Shown: positions 18,192 to 27,221, counted from the first letter of the stretch. The stretch is DNA of 64,000 nucleotides from Devosia sp. (GCA_016713105.1 JADJPS010000007.1:247136-311135); one strand, 5' to 3'. The notes: generated from the sequence alone by a model not told the origin. Program-made: numbers and translations.

Positions 18192-18857
18192 ATGGGCTAC
18201 CAGCTGAGCTTCAACCAGATCTGGCGGAATTTCGACAAGCTGACCAACGGTGTCATCCTCAGCCTCGAGCTGGCGGTTATCGCGATCTTGATCGGCGCCC
18301 TGATCGGGCTGGCGTTGGCGGTGATCTACGTCTCGTCGGGCCGCGTGGTGCGAGCCATCATCTCGTCCTATGTCGAGTTCATCCGCAACGTGCCGCTGCT
18401 GCTGCTCGTCTACTTGGCATTCTACGGCTTGCCCACGGTCGTCAACCTTGCCTACGACGCATCGACGTCCTTCATCGCGACGCTGTCGCTCTATGCCGGC
18501 GCCTACCTCGTCGAGGTGTTCCGCTCCGGCCTCGAGGCGGTGCCCAAGGGCTTGCTCGATGCCGGCAAGGCAATGGGGCTGACACCGTGGCAGCGCCTGC
18601 TCTATGTGCGGCTGCCCACGATGACGCGGATCACGCTGCCCGCGCTCTCTAACACCTTCATCTCGTTGTTCAAGGATACCTCGATTGCGTCGGTAATCGC
18701 CGTGCCCGAACTCACCTGGGGCGCGCAGTGGATCAACAACCGGACCTTTCGCATCGTCGAGGTCTACGCGGTGACCACGGTGATGTACCTGGTGACGGGC
18801 TACGCCATCCTGTTCGGGCTGCGGCTGCTCGAGCGCCGCTTCCGGGTGGAGCGCTGA
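18192..18857 (+). CDS. Amino-acid-type ABC transporter permease
   Basis: A permease of about 221 residues of the His/Glu/Gln class. It has about five membrane helices, and the EAA loop is in AYLVEVFRSGLEAVPKGLLDAG. The longer reading frame begins at 18108 on the previous stop, but that leader is polar and unlike the family. The ATG at 18192, after GGGGAG, gives the normal N-terminus (MGYQLSFNQIW). It pairs with the next permease, which starts one base after its stop. Confidence 0.88.
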   Translation: MGYQLSFNQIWRNFDKLTNGVILSLELAVIAILIGALIGLALAVIYVSSGRVVRAIISSYVEFIRNVPLLLLVYLAFYGLPTVVNLAYDASTSFIATLSLYAGAYLVEVFRSGLEAVPKGLLDAGKAMGLTPWQRLLYVRLPTMTRITLPALSNTFISLFKDTSIASVIAVPELTWGAQWINNRTFRIVEVYAVTTVMYLVTGYAILFGLRLLERRFRVER

Positions 18858-18858
18858 A

Positions 18859-19518
18859 ATGGCACAACTGATCGACGCGATCGTCTACGCCATCCCCTAT
18901 CTGATGAGCGGGCTCGGCATGACCCTGCTGGTCTCACTGATCGTGGTGGTGCTGTCGCTGGTCGCCGGCGTGGTTCTGGGCGTCGGGCTGATCTACGGGC
19001 CGCTGTCCCTGCGCTGGCTGATCCGGCTGCTGACTGACAGCATCCGCGGCATCCCTATCCTCGTCCTGATCTTTGCCGTCTACTACGGATTGCCGCCGCT
19101 GGGGCTCAATCTGAGCTCGTTCTGGGCGGCGGTGCTGGCCCTGACGCTGTTCAAGACCGCACAGGTCATCGAGTATACGCGTGGCGCCGTCTCCTCGATC
19201 CCGCGGGGGCAGATGGAAGCGGCCAAGTCGATCGGCCTGATCTTCGGCCAGCGACTGCGCTACGTGATCTTCCCGCAGGCCACCCGTCGGTTCCTACCGC
19301 CCTGGGTCAACGGCGTCACCGATGCCGTTAAAGGCAGCGCGCTGGTCTCGCTGCTCGGCGTGGTGGACCTGATGCAGGCCATCAACCAGGTGATCGGCCG
19401 CACCTACGAGCCCATGCCGCTCTACCTGTTGGGTGCCGTCATGTACTTCGCCATCAACTACAGCCTTTCCAGCCTCAGCAGGGTGCTGGAACGGCGCTAC
19501 GCTTACATCAAGGAATGA
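18859..19518 (+). CDS. Amino-acid-type ABC transporter permease (second subunit)
   Basis: A 219-residue integral membrane subunit. The helices include MTLLVSLIVVVLSLVAGVVL and ILVLIFAVYYGLPPL. The EAA coupling motif is in AVSSIPRGQMEAAKSIGL. It forms a heterodimer with the preceding permease. Its stop overlaps the start of the ATP-binding gene. Confidence 0.9.
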   Translation: MAQLIDAIVYAIPYLMSGLGMTLLVSLIVVVLSLVAGVVLGVGLIYGPLSLRWLIRLLTDSIRGIPILVLIFAVYYGLPPLGLNLSSFWAAVLALTLFKTAQVIEYTRGAVSSIPRGQMEAAKSIGLIFGQRLRYVIFPQATRRFLPPWVNGVTDAVKGSALVSLLGVVDLMQAINQVIGRTYEPMPLYLLGAVMYFAINYSLSSLSRVLERRYAYIKE

Positions 19519-20303
19519 GTTCCATGTCGGCGACCCCGCTGCTGCAGATTGCCCGCCTGACCAAATCCTTCGGGTCCAACCAGGTGTTGAAGTCGGTGGA
19601 TCTCGACGTAACCGCCGGCGAGGTGGTGACGGTGATCGGTCCTTCGGGCGGCGGCAAGACGACCCTGCTGCGCTGCGTCAACTTCCTCGAAGCCTATGAC
19701 GGCGGCTCGATCAAGATCGACGGACGCGAGGTCGGCTATGTCGACAATGCCGGCGGCCGCAAGCGCGGCGAGGTCGATCTCGCCGCCATGAGGGCCGAGA
19801 CCGGCATGGTGTTCCAGAGCTTCAACCTGTTCCCGCACCTGACCGCCGAGCAAAATGTCATGCTGGGGCTTCAGCGGGTACGAAAGAAGCCCCTGAAGGA
19901 AGCGCAGGAAATTGCCCGTCACTGGCTTGATCGCGTCGGGCTCGCCCACAAGACCAAGAGCCTACCCTACGAGCTGTCCGGCGGACAGCAGCAGCGCGTC
20001 GGCATCGCCCGCGCGGTGGCCATGGACCCCAAGATCCTGCTGCTCGACGAGATCACCTCGGCACTCGATCCCGAACTCGTCAACGAAGTCCTGGACGTGG
20101 TGCGGAAACTGGCGACCGACGGCATGACGATGCTGATCGTCACCCACGAGATCGCCTTCGCCCGCGACGCCAGTCACCGCATCATCTTCATGACCGATGG
20201 CAGCGTATCGGCCCACGGCAAGCCGGACGAACTGATGGCGCAGGTGGCCAGCAACGAGCGCCTGCGCAATTTCCTGTCGCGCTTCAGCGCCGCAACCCAC
20301 TGA
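19515..20303 (+). CDS. ABC transporter ATP-binding protein (amino-acid class)
   Basis: A 262-residue ATPase. Walker A is GPSGGGKTT, the Q-loop is in MVFQSFNLFPHLTAEQNV, the signature is LSGGQQQR, Walker B is ILLLDEITSALDPE, and the switch histidine is in IVTHEIAF. It energises the two permeases. It overlaps the preceding permease by four bases; an in-frame ATG at 19524 is an alternative start. The Walker B pattern LLLDEITSALDPE is typical of the polar amino acid family. Confidence 0.93.
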   Translation: MSSMSATPLLQIARLTKSFGSNQVLKSVDLDVTAGEVVTVIGPSGGGKTTLLRCVNFLEAYDGGSIKIDGREVGYVDNAGGRKRGEVDLAAMRAETGMVFQSFNLFPHLTAEQNVMLGLQRVRKKPLKEAQEIARHWLDRVGLAHKTKSLPYELSGGQQQRVGIARAVAMDPKILLLDEITSALDPELVNEVLDVVRKLATDGMTMLIVTHEIAFARDASHRIIFMTDGSVSAHGKPDELMAQVASNERLRNFLSRFSAATH

Positions 20304-20322
20304 ACGACGGCAAAGGGCACCG

Positions 20323-20784
20323 ATGTCACACATGGCGCAACTGAAATCGCTCGGCCTGCAGTTGCTGCCCGTCCCCCGTCCGATCGGCAATTTCCGCAAT
20401 TTCGTCCGCACCGGATCGCTGATCTTCATCTCCGGACAGGGCCCGCGCGAGGCCGACGGATCGATGCATCAGGGCAAGGTCGGCAAGGATGTCGCCCCGG
20501 CCATGGCCTACGACCACGCGCGCCTGACCGGGCTCAACATCCTCTCGGTGCTGGCCGACGCCGTGGGGGACCTTGGCCGCGTCAGTCAGGTGGTGAAGCT
20601 TCTCGGCCTCGTCAACGCCACTGACGATTTCGCCGGACATCCCGAAGTCATCAATGGCTGCTCGGACCTGTTCACAACCGTGTTCGGCGAAATCGGGCAG
20701 CATGCCCGATCGGCGATCGGTGTCTCTTCGTTGCCAAACAACATCACGGTCGAGATCGAAGCGATTTTCGAACTGCGCGCCTAG
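20323..20784 (+). CDS. RidA-family enamine/imine deaminase
   Basis: A 153-residue member of the RidA/YjgF family, variant group close to TdcF/YjgH-like proteins. Conserved parts are FISGQGPREADGS, GKVGKDVAPAMAYDHARLTGLNIL and the carboxy strand NNITVEIEAIFEL. RidA proteins hydrolyse reactive enamine/imine products released by PLP enzymes. Lying directly upstream of two SelA-like PLP enzymes, it probably deals with the product of an ammonia-lyase reaction. The start at 20323 has AAAGGG upstream. Confidence 0.85.
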   Translation: MSHMAQLKSLGLQLLPVPRPIGNFRNFVRTGSLIFISGQGPREADGSMHQGKVGKDVAPAMAYDHARLTGLNILSVLADAVGDLGRVSQVVKLLGLVNATDDFAGHPEVINGCSDLFTTVFGEIGQHARSAIGVSSLPNNITVEIEAIFELRA

Positions 20785-20797
20785 TCGAGGACCTGCA

Positions 20798-21875
20798 ATG
20801 CCCATCAATGTGACCAGCAACCTGCCGATACGCGAACGACTGGGCGTGCGGCCGATCATCAACGCCTCGGGCACCATGACGGCGCTGGGTGCCTCGATCA
20901 TGGTGCCCGAGGCGATCAAGGCCATGGCCGAAATCGCCACGGAATTCGTCGAGATCGACGATCTGCAGCGCGTCGCGAGCCAGACCATCGCGCGGCTGAC
21001 CGGGGGAGAGGCGGGGTTCGTGGCGTCGTCCGCCGCCGGCGGGATCACCCTGTCCGTCGCGGCCGCCATGACCGGCTCGGCCCTGCTGGCCATCGAGCGG
21101 CTGCCGCTCGATACCACGGGGCTCAAGACCGAAGTGATCCTGCAGTACGGCCACAACGCCGCCTACGGCAACAGCATCGACCAGGCCATCCGGATCGCCG
21201 GCGGCACTCCGGTCCTCGCCGGGTCCGTGAGCTCGTGCCAGCCTTACCAGGTCGAAGAGGCGATCACCGCCAACACCGCGGCTGGTCTGTACACCGTCGC
21301 GCACAGCACCATCAGCTACGGCATGCTGAGCCTGCCCGAATTCGTGGCGATCTGTCACGCCAGGGGCGTGCCGGTGATCGTCGACGCCGCCGCCGAGTGA
21401 TCTGCAAAACCGCGGCATCGGACGGGGCATGAAGGTGGGCAAGGAAAGCATCGTCGGGCTGATCGCAGCGCTCGAGGCGTGGGAGGTTCGCGACCACGCC
21501 GGGATCAAGGCGCGCGAAACCGCCGTGCTCGAACTGTGGCAGGACGCGCTGGCCGGTCACCAGGGGATCGAGACGCGCCTGTCGCCCGACTCCACCGACA
21601 ATCCGGTCGATCGGCTCGAGGTGCGGGTAAGGCCTGCGAGCTGCTTTACCGCCTGCGGCCTCGTGTCCACGCTGGCCGCCGGCGAGCCGCCGATCATGGT
21701 GCGTGGCCACCAGGCCGAGCAGGGCCGGTTCTGGCTCGATCCCTGCAACCTGCATCCGGGCGAGGCCGAAACCGTGGCGCGCCGGCTGGTGGAAATCCTC
21801 ACTTCCTCCCGGCCGGCGGGCGCCATGGCGACGCCGGGCAAATCCACTGCCGGCCTGCTGAAATGGCCCGACTAG
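20798..21875 (+). pseudogene. SelA/DgaE-like PLP enzyme, broken copy lacking the PLP lysine
   Basis: The N-terminal 200 codons (LGVRPIINASGTMTALGAS ... VPVIVDAAAE) end at a TGA at 21398. The sequence resumes in another frame with LQNRGIGRGMKVGKESIVG and runs to 21875. Compared with the intact tandem paralogue, about 39-41 codons are missing, including the SGHK lysine that should bind PLP. The junction shows CTGC on both sides, and the adjacent GAGTGAT looks like GAGTACGAT minus AC. The deletion (about 119 bases net) removes the catalytic residue, so repair of the frame alone would not restore activity. Confidence 0.85.
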
Positions 21876-21901
21876 GCCCGCAACATCCAAGGGGTTTCAC
21901 C

Positions 21902-23098
21902 ATGTCCAAAGACATCCGTCCCGAGCTTGGCCTGCGCCAGATCGTCAACGTGTCGGGCACCATGACAACGCTCGGCGCCTCGATCGCGGTGCCACAGGCG
22001 ATCGAGGCGATGCATCGCAGCCTGCCGCAGTTCTTCGAGATGAGCGCCTTGCACCGCTACGCCAGCGAGGTCATCGCCGATCTCACCGGGGGCGAGGCCG
22101 GGTTCGTTACCGCTTCCTGCGCGTCCGGCATCACCATCAGGGTCGCCGCGGCGATGACGGGTACCGACCTGCTGGCTATCGAGAGGCTGCCCGATGCCGG
22201 CACGCTCAAGAATGAAGTGCTTATGCTTTCCGGCCACATGGTGAGCTTCGGCGCGCCGGTCGAGCAGATGGTCCGGCTGGCCGGCGCTAGGGTGATTCCG
22301 GTCGGCCAGGCGACGTCGTCGTCGGCCTATCAGTTGGCCGGATCGATCACCGACCGGACCGCGGCCGCCCTGTTCGTCGTCTCGCACCACGTGGTCGACT
22401 ATGCGCAGGTCCCGCTCAAGACGTTTGCCGAGATCTGCCACGCCAGGGGGGTGCCGGTGATCGTCGACGCGGCATCCGAATACGATCTGCGGCTGTTCCT
22501 CGCGCAGGGCGCCGACCTCGTGGTCTATTCCGGCCACAAGTTCCTCGGCGGCCCAACCTCCGGCGTTGTCGCCGGGTCCAAGCAGCTGATCCGCGCCTGC
22601 TACCTGCAGAACCGCGGCATCGGGCGCGGCATGAAGGTGGGTAAGGAAACCATCATCGGGGTAAGCGCCGCGCTCACGGCCTGGAAGACGCGCGACCATG
22701 CCGGGATCAGGGCCCGGGAACGCGCCGCGCTCGACACCTGGGTCGCTGCCCTCGCGGGCCGGCCCGGGGTGACCGCGACGATTGTGCCCGATCCCACCAA
22801 CAACCCGCTCGACCGGCTGAAGGTGACGATCGATCCGGACGAGGCACGGATCACCGCCTGGAACCTTGCCTCGCGCCTTGCCGCCGGCGACCGGCCGGTC
22901 ATTGTCCGCGACCACGAGATCGAGCACGGCCACTTCTTCCTCGACCCCTGCAACCTGCATCCGCAGGAAGAGCACCTGGTCGCGGAGCGCCTTCTCGAGG
23001 AACTTGGCAAGGCCGCGCTGTCCAATGACGTCATCAGCACCCCGATCGAGGAGGTCTGGCTGGAGCGGGAAAAGGCCATCCTCAACTGGCCGGACTGA
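21902..23098 (+). CDS. SelA-like PLP-dependent enzyme (DgaE/ammonia-lyase type)
   Basis: A 398-residue fold-type I PLP enzyme of the L-seryl-tRNA(Sec) selenium transferase-related family. The PLP lysine is Lys213 in VVYSGHKFLGGPTSG; Asp189 (VIVDAASEY) should pair with the pyridine nitrogen. A bacterial relative, DgaE, is a D-glucosaminate-6-phosphate ammonia-lyase. No selA partners (selB, tRNA-Sec) are present, so a catabolic lyase role is likely. With the importer and RidA it suggests uptake and deamination of an amino sugar acid or related amino compound. AAGGGG precedes the ATG. Confidence 0.85.
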   Translation: MSKDIRPELGLRQIVNVSGTMTTLGASIAVPQAIEAMHRSLPQFFEMSALHRYASEVIADLTGGEAGFVTASCASGITIRVAAAMTGTDLLAIERLPDAGTLKNEVLMLSGHMVSFGAPVEQMVRLAGARVIPVGQATSSSAYQLAGSITDRTAAALFVVSHHVVDYAQVPLKTFAEICHARGVPVIVDAASEYDLRLFLAQGADLVVYSGHKFLGGPTSGVVAGSKQLIRACYLQNRGIGRGMKVGKETIIGVSAALTAWKTRDHAGIRARERAALDTWVAALAGRPGVTATIVPDPTNNPLDRLKVTIDPDEARITAWNLASRLAAGDRPVIVRDHEIEHGHFFLDPCNLHPQEEHLVAERLLEELGKAALSNDVISTPIEEVWLEREKAILNWPD

Positions 23099-23450
23099 CG
23101 CACAGGCGTGCCGGACGGAGGTACGGGCCGGTCATCGGCCCGGCCCGGCGGCGCTCCGAAGCAGAGGCGTAGCCGGTCGGCGAAGACGAGCGCCTGATAT
23201 CTGATATCGCGCGCCACAGGGGCGCCGTGGGCGTGGTCCGGTCAGCTCGACGCGGAGGTTGCGCGGACAACACCCGGACACCCAGCCGCCAGGCGAGGGA
23301 CGCTGTTCTGCGCCGCGCGATAGACTAGAGGTCTGCATCCCCCCGGTGCCACATTGGCCTCGAGCCACAGTGTCCGTGTGTCCGTGTATCCGGTGAGGAA
23401 GGGAAACGAGCTGGATTAGGCCCAAGGGGGGAGGAAAAGCGGGCATTAAT

Positions 23451-23506
23451 GGATACAAGGATACAAGGATACAAGGATACAAGGATACAAGGATACAAGG
23501 ATACAT
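23451..23506. repeat. Tandem array of GGATACAA octamers (7 units)
   Basis: Six perfect GGATACAA units and a seventh ending GGATACAT follow each other without spacer, then run into an AT alternating stretch (TATATATAT). Eight-base periodicity does not preserve a reading frame. The same core recurs singly and inverted over the next 140 bases, so the array looks like a multiply bound protein site or a site of replication slippage rather than coding DNA. Confidence 0.9.
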
Positions 23507-23573
23507 ATATATATCTTACTATTTTCCTCGCTTTCCCAACGACTTGGGCTGAATCTCCTGTATCCGGCGGTTT

Positions 23574-23596
23574 GGGCTGTATCCGGGATACAGCCC
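23574..23596. promoter_or_regulatory. Perfect 23-base palindrome containing TGTATCC/GGATACA
   Basis: Arms of 11 bases (GGGCTGTATCC and GGATACAGCCC) flank one central G with no mismatch. It contains the same heptamer as the octamer array 70 bases upstream. It could be an operator, a recombinase site of the nearby integrase, or a transcript hairpin; there is no T-run after it, which argues against a terminator. Confidence 0.7.
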
Positions 23597-23745
23597 CTCT
23601 GACCTCGAAGGATCGTCAGGTCGGCTGGATACAACCTTGGATACAACCCCCTTGTCCCCCGATGTGCTGAAGCGATCTCTCGCGCCGCTTGGGTCTGGTC
23701 CGGCCCTGAACGCGATCGCCCCTCACTCACTTGGCCCCTCGGCCC

Positions 23746-24918
23746 TCACTCGAGCGTCGGGCCGGGACTGACATAGTTCGCCCAGGCCACCATCAGCCTG
23801 CGGCGCTTGTCCAGCGCGTCGGAACGCCGGTAGGCCTGTTCCGTTGCGTCCCCCACCCGGTGGGCCAGCGTCGCCTCGGCAATGTCGCGGGAGAACTCCG
23901 TGCTGTCCCCGACCCAGTCGCGGAACGCCGAGCGGAAGCCATGGGTCGTGTATTGGTCGGTCTTCAGCCGGCGCAGCAGCATCTCCATTGCCGACGATGA
24001 CAGCGGCCGCCCCGGCCGCCGGCCAGGGAATACGTAGTCAGACATCCGCTCGGAGCCGAGCGCCGTCAGGATCGCCACCACCTGCGGGATGAGCGGTACG
24101 CGGTGAAGTCGGCCGGCCTTCATGCGCTGCGCGGGAACCGACCACACGCCTTCCGACAGGTCGAACTCGTCCCAGCGGGCATTGAGGATTTCACCGGAGC
24201 GTGCTGCGGTGAGGATCAGGACCTGCAGCGCACGGGCGGCCATGGCGTCCGACCCTTGCAGACGTCCAAAGAAGCTCGGGACGTCGGCAAAGGGCATGGC
24301 AGCATGGTGGCCGCGGGTGAGCTTCTGGCGGGGCGGCAAAACGTTAGCCAGGTGTCCTCGCCACAGGGCCGGGTTCTCACCCTCTCGCCACCCCCGCACC
24401 CTGGCGAAGTCGAGCACGCGCTCGATCCTGCCGCGCAACCGCGAGGCCGTCTCTGGTTTGTGTTGCCAAATCGGGCTCAGCACTGACAGCACATCGTCGG
24501 TGCCGATGTGGGACACCTTTTGATCTCGCAGTGGCTGGCAGTAGGTCGTGAGCGTCATCCGCCACTGCGCTCGATGCTTGGGGTTGTGCCACGAGCCTTC
24601 AATCGATGCCAGGAACAGATCGACGCATTCGGCGAAGCTGGGTTCAGCAGGCCTGTTCTTCTCCAGCAGGGGATCACGCCCCTCGGCAACTGCTTTGCGG
24701 CATGCGTCGGCCAGCAAACGGGCCTTCTGCAGCGGCACTGCGGGATAGCCGCCCAGCCCCATCTCGCGCCGCTTTCCATCGCGGACCCACATGAACAGCC
24801 ACGACTTCGAACCGGTCGGCGAGACGTTGAGGTAAAGGCCACCGCCGTCCGACAACCGGCCTTGCTTAAGTCCCCCGGACTTGACCTTGGCATCGGTAAG
24901 CTTGCTCAGCGCTCGCAC
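23746..24918 (-). CDS. int: P4-type tyrosine recombinase/integrase
   Basis: A 390-residue integrase of the DUF4102/P4 class. The N-terminal DUF4102 part has KLTDAKVKSG and GLYLNVSPTGSKSWLFMW. The catalytic domain has the first arginine in LTAARSGEIL, the H-x-x-R box in HGFRSAFRDW, and the tyrosine in ATEQAYRRSD. Such enzymes insert genomic islands, usually in tRNA genes. Translation probably starts at the GTG at 24918, with GGGGA upstream. It lies at the left edge of about 22 kb of accessory DNA. A split tRNA-Gly at 40146 may be related. Confidence 0.93.
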   Translation of the reverse strand: MRALSKLTDAKVKSGGLKQGRLSDGGGLYLNVSPTGSKSWLFMWVRDGKRREMGLGGYPAVPLQKARLLADACRKAVAEGRDPLLEKNRPAEPSFAECVDLFLASIEGSWHNPKHRAQWRMTLTTYCQPLRDQKVSHIGTDDVLSVLSPIWQHKPETASRLRGRIERVLDFARVRGWREGENPALWRGHLANVLPPRQKLTRGHHAAMPFADVPSFFGRLQGSDAMAARALQVLILTAARSGEILNARWDEFDLSEGVWSVPAQRMKAGRLHRVPLIPQVVAILTALGSERMSDYVFPGRRPGRPLSSSAMEMLLRRLKTDQYTTHGFRSAFRDWVGDSTEFSRDIAEATLAHRVGDATEQAYRRSDALDKRRRLMVAWANYVSPGPTLE

Positions 24919-24937
24919 CGTTCATCCCCACTTCTTT

Positions 24938-24955
24938 CCCCACTCTATAGTGGGG
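24938..24955. promoter_or_regulatory. Inverted repeat upstream of integrase gene
   Basis: CCCCACT and AGTGGGG are separated by CTAT, 20 bases from the int start. A further direct CCCCACT copy lies about 10 bases nearer the gene. The position fits an operator or an integrase accessory site; it is not followed by a T-run. Confidence 0.5.
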
Positions 24956-25113
24956 ATAATCATGGACACATATGGACACGTCTGGACGAGATGCCAAGGA
25001 TAATGTAGGTATTTCAGCCGGATCGTGCACATCTGCGGACACCGCTGGACGCTAGTACGGCGGTCTTTCTCTCCGCCATTAAGTCATTGATATTACTGGT
25101 GTGTTTGGTCTTG

Positions 25114-25137
25114 CGAGGGTGCCTTGGCTAACCCTCG
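25114..25137. other. Stem-loop CGAGGGT...ACCCTCG
   Basis: A seven-base perfect stem with a ten-base loop (GCCTTGGCTA). There is no T-run on either side. It may be a remnant terminator or an att-related structure; no neighbouring gene fixes its role. Confidence 0.35.
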
Positions 25138-25461
25138 GAGACGTCGCGTCTATTCACCTTGGCGGTCGCGCGAACCCAACTGGAGACGGCCAATTCGGAG
25201 CCCGAATTCGCGATGCATTCGCGTCATTCTCTAGTGGGCTATTTGGCACTTGGCATTAGGGCGCTTCACTCCACCACCGGTTCTTGGATGGACTTCATGG
25301 TAGGCGGTAGCGGTGTCAGAGTCTGCTTGTGGCCGATAGTGTTGAAAAGTCCGCGCAGGCTATCAGCGGTCAAGCTGACTGAAATGATGATCGTATCCCG
25401 TAGCGTGGTGAACCGCCCCGGGTTTGCCGGAGGCTCCAACTCCTGAGAAGGTGGAGCCATC

Positions 25462-25788
25462 ATGAGCAAGACGACGAACAAGTTTTCCCCGGAAGTCCGC
25501 CAGCGCGCGGTGCGGCTGGTGCTGGATCACGAGCATGAGCATCCGTCCCGCTGGGCGACGATCACGTCGATCGCATCCAAGATCGGCTGCACGGCGCAGA
25601 CGCTGAACGAGTGGGTAAAGAAGGCGGAGGTCGACGCCGGCAAGCGGGCTGGCGTGCCGACGGACATGGCAGCGAAGCTGAAGGCGCTGGAACGGGAGAA
25701 CCGTGAGCTTCGGCAGGCCAACGAGATCCTGCGCAAGGCGAGCGCTTATTTTGCCCAGGCGGAGCTCGACCGCCGGTTCAAGCCATGA
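25462..25788 (+). CDS. IS3-family transposase OrfA (copy 1)
   Basis: A 108-residue DNA-binding subunit: SPEVRQRAVRLVLDHEHEHP then SIASKIGCTAQTLNEWVKKAE forms the HTH. ERENRELRQANEILRKASAYF is the leucine-zipper end typical of IS3 OrfA. It overlaps orfB by four bases (ATGA at 25785). In this family OrfA alone regulates transposition, and a fused OrfAB made by programmed frameshifting is the transposase. Confidence 0.93.
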   Translation: MSKTTNKFSPEVRQRAVRLVLDHEHEHPSRWATITSIASKIGCTAQTLNEWVKKAEVDAGKRAGVPTDMAAKLKALERENRELRQANEILRKASAYFAQAELDRRFKP

Positions 25789-26689
25789 TCGCGTTCATCG
25801 ACGATCACCGCGAGGCGCATGGGGTCGAGCCGATCTGCAAGGTGCTGCCGATCGCCCCGTCGACCTACCACGACCATGTCGCCAAGCGCGCCGATCACGA
25901 GAAGCTGTCGGCGCGGGCGAAGCGGGACCTGGAGCTTAGGCCGGAGATCGAGCGCGTCTTCGACGAGAACTTCGAGGTCTATGGCGCGCGCAAGGTCTGG
26001 CGGCAGCTCAACCGCGAAGGGCTTGCCGTCGCCCGCTGCACCGTCGAGCGTCTGATGGCCGGCCTGGGCCTGCAGGGCGTCATCCGCGGCAAGCCGGTCC
26101 GCACCACGGTGCAGGACAAGGCGGCCCGTGCCCGCTCGACCACGTCAACCGGGTGTTCCATGCCCCGGCGCCGAACAGGCTGTGGCTCTCCGACTTCACC
26201 TATGTCAGCACCTGGTCGGGCTTCGTCTACGTCGCCTTCGTCATCGACGCCTTCGCCCGGCGCAGCGTCGGCTGGCGGGTGAGCCGGACGGCGCACGCCA
26301 GCTTCGTCCTCGACGCGCTCGAGCAGGCGCTGCACGAACGGCGGCCCGTCCATCGCGGCGGTCTGGTGCACCATTCCGATAGGGGCTCTCAATATGTCAG
26401 CATCCGCTACACCGAGCGCCTGGCCGAAGCCGGCATCGAGCCCTCCGTCGGCAGCGTCGGAGATTCCTACGACAACGCTCTCGCCGAGACGATCAACGGG
26501 CTCTACAAGGCCGAGGTCATCCATCGGCGCGGACCATGGCGGAGCTTCGAAGCCGTCGAGTTCGCCACGCTGGAATGGGTCGACTGGTTCAACAATCGCC
26601 GGCTGCTGGAGCCCATCGGCAACATCCCGCCGGCCGAAGCCGAGGAACGTTACTACGCCATGCTCGAAACGCCGGCCATGGCGGCGTAA
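25785..26689 (+). pseudogene. IS3-family transposase OrfB (copy 1), frameshifted
   Basis: A DDE integrase-core protein. The first part runs MIAFIDDHREAHGVEPICKV to TTVQDKAA, and the catalytic part contains LWLSDFTYVSTWSGF, HHSDRGSQY and DSYDNALAETINGLYK (D, D, E). Near 26130 a C is missing in the GCCCC run present in the other copy, so the two halves are in different frames. The element is therefore probably not autonomous in this copy. Confidence 0.9.
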
Positions 26690-26728
26690 CTCAAACCAAA
26701 TGGCCTCCGGCAAACCCGGGGCGGTTCA

Positions 26729-27221
26729 GAGCGATCACGATATCGATTGCCGACGTCTTTCCGCAACGGCTCCACTCGACTTCGCCGGGCACCTACACGA
26801 TTGAACTCACCGTCAAGGACAAGGCCAGGCCGTTTGCGGGTGGGTCTACCACGCGCACGATCTCATTCCTGCCCGGAGATCCGTTAGCGGGGGGCGCTCA
26901 CGAGTTGAAGTGACGCGACGAGGCAATTAAGAGCCTCTGCCTCGGCCTGGAGACCGAGGCGATGCCAGTTCGGGTGCGGTGAAGGACCTCTACACGATCA
27001 CGTCGGCGACCTCGCGCTTGTCAATGTTGCGAGAGTCGGGAAGATGCGAGGCGTGACCCTGAGCGCTACTCGGACTATTCGCCGACTCTGGCGTCACCTG
27101 GATTGCAGGAAGGTCGGCCAACAGCAAGCTCAACGACGCACGATGCGGCTCGAGTTCACCCAATGCATCTCAGGTCAAGGCCTGCACGACCGGGCATCGG
27201 CATTCCGCGGCTGACTGTGGC
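26729..27221. other. Region between IS copy 1 and the beta-propeller gene, with gene fragment
   Basis: Directly after the IS an open frame without its own start continues to a TGA at 26911-26913. It encodes SPGTYTIELTVKDKARPF and TRTISFLPGD, resembling the end of an extracellular beta-sandwich protein. It is probably the 3' part of a gene cut by the IS, but I cannot name it. The following 300 bases hold nothing I recognise. Confidence 0.4.

Larger units (their letters stand above)
23099..23745. other. Intergenic region rich in GGATACA/TGTATCC motifs
   Basis: About 650 bases with no credible gene between the PLP enzyme and the integrase. Just after the PLP gene a hairpin (GGGCCG GTCAT CGGCCC, about 23124-23140) may act as a terminator. 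The rest carries many copies of GGATACA in both orientations: a seven-unit tandem array, a 23-base palindrome, and single copies near 23384, 23559, 23626 and 23638. Composition changes toward AT around 23500-23530. This marks the edge of the accessory region. Confidence 0.6.
24919..25408. other. Intergenic region upstream of the integrase, up to the IS3 element
   Basis: About 490 bases. It contains an inverted repeat just upstream of int, short TGGACAC repeats (two near 24964-24978) and a stem-loop near 25114. No gene with family support is visible. The part next to the IS (25270-25408) could be an interrupted small gene on the minus strand, but the translation resembles nothing I know. Confidence 0.45.
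25409..26728 (+). mobile_element. IS3-family insertion sequence, copy 1
   Basis: A 1320-base element beginning TGAACCGCCCCGGGTTTGCC and ending with its inverse; the terminal inverted repeats match over about 26 bases. It carries orfA and an overlapping orfB in the IS3 arrangement. The flanks (TAGCGTGG before, GAGCGATC after) show no clear 3-4 base target duplication, suggesting later rearrangement. A nearly identical copy in the same orientation lies at 40490-41811. Confidence 0.92.

Noticed and set aside
21902..23098. True selenocysteine synthase SelA
   Set aside because: No selB, selD or tRNA-Sec nearby, and tandem duplication behind a transporter and RidA fits a catabolic lyase better.
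23451..23506. CRISPR array
   Set aside because: The units are contiguous with no spacers and are only eight bases long.
23449..23670. A short protein with YKDTRIQG repeats from the octamer array
   Set aside because: An eight-base unit rotates through all three frames, there is no ribosome site, and the rest is not protein-like.
25159..25446. Plus-strand reading frame running into IS copy 1
   Set aside because: No conserved motif or ribosome site, and its end lies inside the IS inverted repeat.
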